A DNA stretch of 6,872 bases, taken from the NCBI GenBank assembly GCA_902766185.1, contig CACXCQ010000110.1, positions 1 to 6,872 of the forward strand. The letters are read 5' to 3'. Position numbers and translations under genes: made by a program. A model generated the notes under the pieces. It was not told the origin of the DNA and did no database searches. It was given only the letters and a program-made list of their open reading frames with translations. Positions 1-3,976 of this stretch are shown here, piece after piece. Within the stretch, counting starts at the first letter, position 1, and every line of letters begins with the position of its first letter. This DNA is from an uncultured Eubacteriales bacterium. Its GTDB lineage: Bacteria > Bacillota > Clostridia > Peptostreptococcales > Anaerovoracaceae.

Positions 1-506
1 CGGTATCCGGCTTTTCGCAGCTCAAAGGCTGCCATGATCCCCGCGGGGCCTCCGCCGATCACCGCGATCCGGTCGTAGGCCGGCTTGGTGAAGTCGTAGT
101 CCGGCTGCGTTCCCCGGCGCACCACATCCCGTTCCAGGATCCTCATGTCCAGCGGGTCTCTGCCGATGTTCCGCAGCTTGCAGGACTCGTGGCATGGGTA
201 ACTGCAGACCTCCGCGCAGACCCAAGCCAGCGGGTTCTGCTCGATGATGTGCCGGTAAGCCTTGTCATAGGTCCCTTCCCTGACCAGCGCCGCCACCGTC
301 TGGGGGATGACTCCCATGGGGCATCCCGTGCTGCAGCTGTCCGTCACCTCTGTGCGGCCGCCGCTGGAAAAGATACCGGAGACTCTCTTCTGGTATTCGC
401 TGATGGAGCCGGTGGGACAGATCTTGCTGCATTCTCTGCAGTTGACGCACCGACCTGCATCGATCCTCGCCTGGACCTTTTTATCTAATGTCAATGTGAA
501 TTCCAT
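1..506 (-). CDS. [4Fe-4S]/GltD-like FAD-dependent oxidoreductase, N-terminal part (runs off left edge)
   Basis: The visible 168 residues start at ATG 506-504 and stay open to the window edge, so the C-terminus is missing. Seen in the sequence: a ferredoxin-type motif C20-x2-C23-x2-C26-x3-C30-P; a second cysteine-rich part (C58, C62-P, then C97, C101, C105, C109) matching the Fe-S N-terminal domain of glutamate synthase small subunit, NfnB and dihydropyrimidine dehydrogenase; and the start of an FAD-binding Rossmann fold (IAVIGGGPAG, about residues 147-156). Known of the family: these cytoplasmic enzymes move electrons between NAD(P)H, FAD and Fe-S clusters. A GGAGG site at 516-520 lies inside the end of the upstream gene and supports this start. 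The upstream stop codon is one base away, so the two genes are translationally coupled. The extra N-terminal 4Fe-4S motif makes a plain GltD less likely than a larger multidomain oxidoreductase. The physiological substrate cannot be told from this fragment. Confidence 0.87.
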   Translation of the reverse strand, partial: MEFTLTLDKKVQARIDAGRCVNCRECSKICPTGSISEYQKRVSGIFSSGGRTEVTDSCSTGCPMGVIPQTVAALVREGTYDKAYRHIIEQNPLAWVCAEVCSYPCHESCKLRNIGRDPLDMRILERDVVRRGTQPDYDFTKPAYDRIAVIGGGPAGIMAAFELRKAGY

Positions 507-507
507 G

Positions 508-897
508 CTATTTTTCCTCCTGGGCCGATGGCTGTACCAGCTGGTTCCACTCCTGGGAAGGCAGCAGGCTTTCCAGCATCTGGTCCACGTCCGGCTGGGT
601 CAGCTCCTGAACTCCGTTTGTCCGGATCCATTTCCCGCAGAGCCGCAGAAACCCGTAGGTTTCCACGCCGCTCCACATGGCGTTCAGATCCCGGAAGTAC
701 TTCGCGAAGTACAGCTTGACCACCGGGTCAGGAAGCATGCTCTCCAGCAGCTGCATCTCCTCATAGTCCCGGTACAGATTGCCGGTCTCCCCGTAGACGT
801 GATCGATTTCGTCGAGGAGAGCCTTCAGCTGTTTCCTGCCTTTGCGCCCCTTGTATCTGGTCTTATATTTTTCCTGAAGTTCCTGAATATCAGCCAT
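508..897 (-). CDS. Conserved-looking small protein of unknown function, coupled to the flavoprotein gene
   Basis: This gene encodes 129 residues that I do not recognise. The start ATG 897-895 is well supported by AGGAGG at 904-909. The protein is soluble-looking and probably mostly helical. It has a basic stretch near the N-terminus (about residues 10-26, rich in K and R), an acidic/tyrosine-rich middle, an aromatic patch with tryptophans in the second half, and a single cysteine. No signal peptide, membrane segment or metal-binding cysteine cluster is visible. Its TAG stop (510-508) is separated by one base from the ATG of the [4Fe-4S]/GltD-like oxidoreductase, so the two are co-transcribed and probably coupled in translation. 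This suggests an accessory or partner protein of that enzyme, by inference only. Coding status is supported by the strong RBS, the tight spacing and the upstream promoter. Confidence 0.8.
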   Translation of the reverse strand: MADIQELQEKYKTRYKGRKGRKQLKALLDEIDHVYGETGNLYRDYEEMQLLESMLPDPVVKLYFAKYFRDLNAMWSGVETYGFLRLCGKWIRTNGVQELTQPDVDQMLESLLPSQEWNQLVQPSAQEEK

Positions 898-938
898 TCT
901 TTCCCTCCTGAACCTGTATTCATCGCATTACTGGTAAC

Positions 939-967
939 ATTATACAGTATTGTCCGCGGGATTTGAA
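939..967 (-). promoter_or_regulatory. Sigma-A-type promoter for the 129-residue protein/flavoprotein operon
   Basis: On the minus strand a perfect -10 hexamer TATAAT (944-939) lies 17 bp downstream of a weak -35 TTCAAA (967-962, four of six consensus bases). The hexamer is directly preceded by TG. The leader to the start codon is short, about 35 nt, and contains the AGGAGG site. Confidence 0.55.
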
Positions 968-1003
968 GAGCAATCCGGCGAAAAGTGAGCCCGGCAAGCG
1001 CAT

Positions 1004-1031
1004 AACAAAAGCGCCCGGATAATCCGAGCGC
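1004..1031 (-). terminator. Rho-independent terminator of rpmE
   Basis: Reading the minus strand, GCGCTCGGA (1031-1023) pairs with TCCGGGCGC (1019-1011) over nine positions including one U-G wobble, around a TTA loop. It is followed by TTTTGTT (1010-1004). It starts about 26 nt after the rpmE stop codon and separates rpmE from the downstream operon. Confidence 0.85.
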
Positions 1032-1056
1032 CTGCTGTCTTTCGTCACTGTTGTTC

Positions 1057-1254
1057 TTACAGACCGTACTTGTTCTTGAACTTCTCAACACGACCGCCGC
1101 GCTGAGTGAACTTCTGCTGTCCAGTAAAGAACGGATGGCAAGCGGAGCAAATGTCAGTTCTGATTTCTTCCTCGGTGGACTTTGTCATGAACGTATTGCC
1201 GCATGCGCAAGTAACTTTACATTCCTTGAACTCAGGATGGATTCCTTGTTTCAT
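1057..1254 (-). CDS. rpmE: 50S ribosomal protein L31 (bL31), zinc-binding form
   Basis: The 65-residue product is a component of the large ribosomal subunit at the subunit interface. It begins MKQGIHP and carries the family block [10 protein letters not shown]. The zinc-ligand cysteines C16, C18, C36 and C39 are all present, so this is the C+ (zinc-containing) form rather than the zinc-free paralogue; there is one further cysteine at C12. The C-terminal [13 protein letters not shown] is typical of the family and the length is normal. I chose ATG 1254-1252 because the GAGGTG Shine-Dalgarno at 1261-1266 sits at proper distance. A GTG three codons upstream lies within that RBS and is unlikely to be used. 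The gene has its own promoter and terminator, so it is single-gene here. In Bacillus subtilis rpmE lies near rho and prfA; no such neighbours appear in this window. Confidence 0.97.
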   Translation of the reverse strand: MKQGIHPEFKECKVTCACGNTFMTKSTEEEIRTDICSACHPFFTGQQKFTQRGGRVEKFKNKYGL

Positions 1255-1263
1255 GCTTTTCAC

Positions 1264-1325
1264 CTCTTTCCTCGCTCAGGGCATTTGCCGCTGCGCATCA
1301 AAATAACCTTGCTGTCTGTCACAGC
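1264..1325 (-). promoter_or_regulatory. 5' leader of rpmE, possible autoregulatory RNA
   Basis: About 60-70 nt lie between the predicted rpmE transcription start (near 1325) and the Shine-Dalgarno. The minus strand contains GCTGT-GACAG-ACAGC (1325-1311) and a small GGC-AAAT-GCC hairpin (1289-1280) close to the RBS. Leaders bound by L31 are known in several bacterial groups. I see only short stems and cannot match this leader to a described consensus, so the role is a guess. Confidence 0.25.
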
Positions 1326-1331
1326 CTGTAT

Positions 1332-1361
1332 AATATATCACACAAAGGCAGGTCAGTGCAA
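1332..1361 (-). promoter_or_regulatory. Promoter of rpmE
   Basis: On the minus strand a -35 candidate TTGCAC (1361-1356) is followed after 18 bp by TATATT (1337-1332) within an AT-rich stretch. Other hexamers such as TATTAT or TATACA overlap, so the exact -10 is uncertain. The spacing to rpmE and the lack of any other gene in 1264-1404 support a promoter here. Confidence 0.5.
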
Positions 1362-1574
1362 GAGGAAATATCATTTCTCACAAGGTATTTCATAGATCAT
1401 CTGTTCATCCGTTCTCCCTGCCCCAGTCCTCTCCCAGCAACTCGTTCAGGTAATCATTGATCTCGCTGAAATCAATACACAGTTCTCTGCCGAAAATACC
1501 TACCGGGATCTGATCCTGAAAGGAATAGAGACTGATGCTGTCCCCATCATCGAACCCATAAATGATGACCCTGC

Positions 1575-1611
1575 GATCCCTGGGATCCACCACCGCTGGC
1601 CCCGGCGGTGG
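1575..1611. promoter_or_regulatory. Two adjacent inverted repeats at the nitroreductase promoter (possible operators)
   Basis: The first, at 1575-1587, is GATCCC-T-GGGATC with perfect 6-bp arms. The second, at 1590-1611, has 7-bp arms CCACCGC and GCGGTGG around an 8-nt centre. The right arm of the second overlaps the first bases of the predicted -35 hexamer. Neither is followed by a T-run on either strand, so they are not terminators. Binding by a repressor of the nitroreductase is a reasonable inference, not a demonstration. Confidence 0.4.
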
Positions 1612-1637
1612 ACAAGTGTCGGCTGATATAGTAGAAT
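1609..1637 (+). promoter_or_regulatory. Promoter of the nitroreductase gene
   Basis: TGGACA (1609-1614) and TAGAAT (1632-1637) each match five of six sigma-A consensus bases and are exactly 17 bp apart. This predicts a start near 1644 and a ~55-nt leader. The leader contains an inverted repeat of two GCCGGC blocks (1661-1666 and 1672-1677) separated by 5 nt, ahead of the TGGAGG Shine-Dalgarno at 1687-1692. Confidence 0.6.
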
Positions 1638-1699
1638 ACTCCATATTGTTTGACTTCAATGCCGGCGCCCTGCCGGCCAGAACATCTGGAGGATTATTC

Positions 1700-2242
1700 A
1701 TGAACGCAATCGATTGCATCAAAACGAGAAGAAGCATCCGTAAATTCGAAGACCGGCCGGTGGACCGTGAGCTGATCGCCTCCCTGGTGGAGACCGCGTC
1801 CTACGCCCCCACCTGGAAGAACACCCAGACCACCCGTTACATCGCCGTCACCGATCCCCAGCTGAAGGCGAAGGTCGCCGAGGAATGCGTGCTGGGGTAC
1901 GCTGGCAACACCAACATCATCAACAGCGCGCCGGTGCTCATCGTCACCACCATCGTCCACGGCCGCGCAGGCTTCGAGAGAGACGGCAGTTATTCCACCA
2001 GCAAAGAAGACCGCTGGGAGGTCTACGACGCGGGCATCTGCGCCCAGACCTTCTGCCTGGCCGCTCACGATGCAGGCCTCGGCACCGTTATCATGGGCGT
2101 CTTCGACGAAGCAAAAGCTGGTCAGGTCCTGGACGTTCCGGAAGGCCAGATCGTCTCCGCCCTCATCGCCCTGGGTTACCCGGCCGTAAGCCCGGATGCT
2201 CCGAAGCGCAAACCCGTGGAGGATCTGCTCAGCTTCCGCTGA
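1700..2242 (+). CDS. Nitroreductase family protein (FMN-dependent NAD(P)H oxidoreductase)
   Basis: The gene encodes 180 residues, a short-to-normal length for this FMN enzyme superfamily. Such cytoplasmic homodimers reduce nitro compounds, quinones, flavins or other acceptors with NAD(P)H. Recognisable parts are the N-terminal phosphate-contacting motif RRSIRKF (residues 10-16), the segment ASYAPTWKNTQ (about 33-43), a central WEVYDAGICAQTFCLAAHDAGLG-type helix typical of clostridial members, and the C-terminal GYP followed by a basic KRKPVEDLL. ATG 1700-1702 is chosen because of TGGAGG at 1687-1692; the reading frame is open further upstream but lacks a start signal. It is a single-gene unit with its own promoter, and it is convergent with the transporter gene and separated from it by a bidirectional terminator. 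The natural substrate cannot be inferred from the sequence. Confidence 0.93.
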   Translation: MNAIDCIKTRRSIRKFEDRPVDRELIASLVETASYAPTWKNTQTTRYIAVTDPQLKAKVAEECVLGYAGNTNIINSAPVLIVTTIVHGRAGFERDGSYSTSKEDRWEVYDAGICAQTFCLAAHDAGLGTVIMGVFDEAKAGQVLDVPEGQIVSALIALGYPAVSPDAPKRKPVEDLLSFR

Positions 2243-2259
2243 TGGAATTAACGGTGCTT

Positions 2260-2273
2260 CATATGATCATATG
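2260..2273. repeat. Perfect 14-bp palindrome CATATGATCATATG
   Basis: This sequence equals its own reverse complement over 14 bp. It lies 18 bp after the nitroreductase stop and overlaps the left edge of the first tandem palindromic unit. It may be part of that repeat's boundary. No function is apparent. Confidence 0.5.
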
Positions 2274-2428
2274 GGGCACGAATCGCAGAATCCATGGGTC
2301 ACAGTTACCTATGGATTCCTGGAATCGGTACCTATAGCATGAAGAAAAGTTCGAGTTGTGTAGGTCACGATTTCCCGAATCCATGGGTCACAGTTACCTA
2401 CGGATTCCTGGAATCGTGACCTATAGCA
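2272..2428. repeat. Two tandem copies of a ~68-bp imperfect palindromic element
   Basis: Copies at 2272-2339 and 2361-2428 repeat with an 89-bp period. Their 52-bp cores (2288-2339 and 2377-2428) differ at only three positions. Each copy folds on itself. In copy 2, TGTAGGTCACGATT (2359-2372) pairs with AATCGTGACCTATA (2412-2425) at 13 of 14 positions, and GAATCC (2377-2382) pairs with GGATTC (2402-2407). In copy 1, GAATCCAT (2288-2295) pairs with ATGGATTC (2311-2318). A further perfect dyad GATTCC-T-GGAATC occurs in each. The element lies between convergent genes, upstream of the shared terminator, so it would be in the nitroreductase 3' UTR. It resembles REP/BIME or small MITE-like intergenic palindromes; no coding sequence is visible. 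Confidence 0.85.
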
Positions 2429-2437
2429 CTCGCGGAT

Positions 2438-2469
2438 AAAAAAAAGAGCTGTCGCAACAGCTCTTTTTT
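2438..2469. terminator. Bidirectional rho-independent terminator between nitroreductase and transporter
   Basis: GAGCTGT (2446-2452) and ACAGCTC (2457-2463) form a perfect stem around CGCA. Eight A residues (2438-2445) precede it and six T residues (2464-2469) follow. The structure therefore works on both strands, ending nitroreductase transcripts rightward and transporter transcripts leftward (24 nt after its stop). Confidence 0.93.
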
Positions 2470-2492
2470 CTTCGTGTTTGTACTGGTTTTGC

Positions 2493-3830
2493 TTAGCTCC
2501 ACTGGAATCCGGTGATGCCGATGAGGTAGATGACGATGATCGCCGCCGGTACCACATACTTGAACACGGGCTTCATCCACTGCTGGACCTTCATGCCCTT
2601 GCCTGCATTTGCCTCAGCCAGGAAGTTGTCCCATCCCCAGCCGAACTTGTCATAGCAGCAGAACAGGGTGAAGATGAGAGCGCCCAGGGGCAGCAGGTTG
2701 GTGCTGACGATGAAATCCCAGAAGTCGAGCCATGCGGTTCCTTCCGCGAAGGGCTGGAACGTCCAGACGCTGTAGCCCAGCGCTGTGGTCAGCGATACAC
2801 AGAAGATGCCGATACCGCAGACCAGACAGCCTTTGCGGCGGGACCATCCGGTCATTTCGCGGATGGCTGCCAGGATGTTCTCGAAGACCGCCAGCTCTGT
2901 GGACAGGGCCGCAAAGGTCATGAACAGGAAGAACAGCGCTCCCCAGAAACGACCGCCGGCCATGTTGACGAATACAGTAGCCATGGTGTCGAACAGCAGG
3001 GACGGACCGGCACCGACTTCCAGATCGTAGGTGAAGCATGCCGGGAAGATGATCAGTCCCGCGACCAGCGCGACGAAGAGGTCGAGCAGGATAACGTTGA
3101 CTGACTCGCCCATCAGGCTGCGCTCCTTGCCGATGTAGCTGCCGAAGATAGCCATGGAACCGATACCCAGGGACAGGGTGAAGAACGCCTGATTCATCGC
3201 TGCTACCACAACGCTTCCGGTGATCTTGGAGAAATCCGGAACCAGGTAGAACGCGAGGCCCTCACCTGCCTTTGGAAGGGTAACGCTGCGGATGGCCAGA
3301 ATGATCATCAGGATGATCAGAACGATCATCATGAACTTGGTGGCCCGCTCAAGACCGCCCTGCAGATTGAAGCTCAGGATGAAGAATCCCAAGAAGACTG
3401 CGACGGCAAGGTATCCGACGTTGACCCCCGGATTGGTGATCATGCCCACGAAACCCAGATCCGCGGAATTGCCTGTGGCAAAGCTGACGAAGTAGTAGAT
3501 CATCCAGCCGGTGACCACCGTGTAGAAGGCCATCAGCGCGATGTTTCCCAGCAGGGCAAAGTATCCGTGGATATGCCATTTCTGCTTAGGCTTTTCCAGT
3601 CTCTGATACATCCGGACGATACTGGCCTGTGCCGCACGGCCTACGGAAAACTCCATGATCATGACCGGAAGGCCGAGGATCAGCAGACAGATCAGGTAGA
3701 TCAGCAGGAATCCGCCGCCTCCGTTCTGGCCGCACATCCAGGGAAACTTCCAGACGTTTCCGCAGCCGATGGCGCAGCCCGCACTCAGCAGGATGAATCC
3801 CAACCGGCTTCCTAAATGTTCTCTTTCCAT
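2493..3830 (-). CDS. Sodium-dependent transporter of the NSS (SNF) family, probable amino acid symporter
   Basis: This is a 445-residue integral membrane protein of the neurotransmitter:sodium symporter family (LeuT/MhsT/Tyt1 type), which takes up amino acids or related amines with Na+. TM1 (about 10-30) contains SAGCAIGCGNVWKFPW. G18, A20, I21 and N25 align with the LeuT sodium-site residues G20, A22, V23 and N27, and K28 replaces the LeuT gate arginine R30. A GGGG loop follows (37-40), then TM2 ending in EFSVGR. TM6 (about 206-232) has the FFTLSLGIGSM signature. TM8 has S310-T311 at the Na2 position. I count about eleven membrane segments, as in other short bacterial members that lack TM12. 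ATG 3830-3828 follows AAGGAG at 3841-3846. The gene ends at a bidirectional terminator. The substrate is unproven; context beside redox genes does not settle it. Confidence 0.95.
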   Translation of the reverse strand: MEREHLGSRLGFILLSAGCAIGCGNVWKFPWMCGQNGGGGFLLIYLICLLILGLPVMIMEFSVGRAAQASIVRMYQRLEKPKQKWHIHGYFALLGNIALMAFYTVVTGWMIYYFVSFATGNSADLGFVGMITNPGVNVGYLAVAVFLGFFILSFNLQGGLERATKFMMIVLIILMIILAIRSVTLPKAGEGLAFYLVPDFSKITGSVVVAAMNQAFFTLSLGIGSMAIFGSYIGKERSLMGESVNVILLDLFVALVAGLIIFPACFTYDLEVGAGPSLLFDTMATVFVNMAGGRFWGALFFLFMTFAALSTELAVFENILAAIREMTGWSRRKGCLVCGIGIFCVSLTTALGYSVWTFQPFAEGTAWLDFWDFIVSTNLLPLGALIFTLFCCYDKFGWGWDNFLAEANAGKGMKVQQWMKPVFKYVVPAAIIVIYLIGITGFQWS

Positions 3831-3864
3831 TTTTAAAACACTCCTTCAAATAAGATGATAATTC

Positions 3865-3936
3865 CTGTGCGCCGCACCATTCTCAATAGGGCGCAACACG
3901 TGTATTGTACAGGATTTGACCCTTGCGCGCAACATG
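3865..3936 (-). promoter_or_regulatory. Promoter and candidate operator region of the NSS transporter
   Basis: On the minus strand TACAAT (3909-3904), directly preceded by TG, lies 17 bp from a poor -35 TTGCGC (3932-3927). The -35 sits within the perfect 10-bp palindrome TTGCGCGCAA (3923-3932). A nearly identical decamer flanks the -10 on both sides, GCGCAACACG (3891-3900) and GCGCAACATG (3927-3936) in plus-strand reading, 36 bp apart. Further into the leader, GTGCGCCGCAC is another short dyad. A weak -35 covered by symmetric elements fits a regulated promoter, possibly activator-dependent. No clear terminator separates it from the flavoprotein operon upstream, so read-through is also possible. 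Confidence 0.45.
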
Positions 3937-3976
3937 AAATGAAAGGATTCGGAATTAATCATGGTGCAGCGCGCGG

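Larger units (their letters stand above)
1405..1644 (-). pseudogene. Possible small hypothetical gene or 3' remnant of one
   Basis: An open frame of 79 codons from ATG 1644-1642 ends with TGA at 1407-1405. The last ~55 residues look protein-like: a beta-prone stretch RRVIIYGFDDGD, then a hydrophobic/acidic segment ending IDFSEINDYLNELLGEDW. The first ~20 residues are proline-rich and unconvincing. No Shine-Dalgarno precedes the ATG. The 5' part also overlaps the nitroreductase promoter on the other strand and two inverted repeats. It may be the decayed C-terminal end of a lost gene, a real small protein starting at a later GTG, or chance. I do not recognise it as any family. Confidence 0.25.

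Noticed and set aside
307..966. 219-codon plus-strand open frame
   Set aside because: It lies antisense to the [4Fe-4S] flavoprotein start and the 129-residue gene, both of which have strong RBSs. Its translation shows no recognisable domain.
1255..1263. GTG start for rpmE three codons upstream
   Set aside because: The GTG is part of the GAGGTG Shine-Dalgarno of the ATG at 1254. L31 proteins begin at the M-K-x-x-I-H-P block.
1590..1611. Terminator at the CCACCGC/GCGGTGG hairpin
   Set aside because: There is no T-run after the stem on either strand, and it overlaps a good -35 element.
1562..1699. N-terminal extension of the nitroreductase
   Set aside because: The frame is open, but this stretch contains the promoter and leader, lacks an RBS for an upstream start, and the family begins near the RRSIRKF motif as in the ATG 1700 product.
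2272..2428. CRISPR array
   Set aside because: There are only two copies, each palindromic over most of its ~68 bp, with a single 21-bp spacer and no cas genes. A palindromic tandem duplication explains it better.
2478..3104. 208-codon plus-strand open frame
   Set aside because: It is antisense to the transporter C-terminal half; the acidic, glutamine-rich product is typical of the opposite strand of membrane-protein codons.
3937..3976. Terminator after the flavoprotein/DUF1667 gene
   Set aside because: Short GC-rich repeats occur, but no stem followed by a T-run can be drawn on the minus strand, so no terminator is called.
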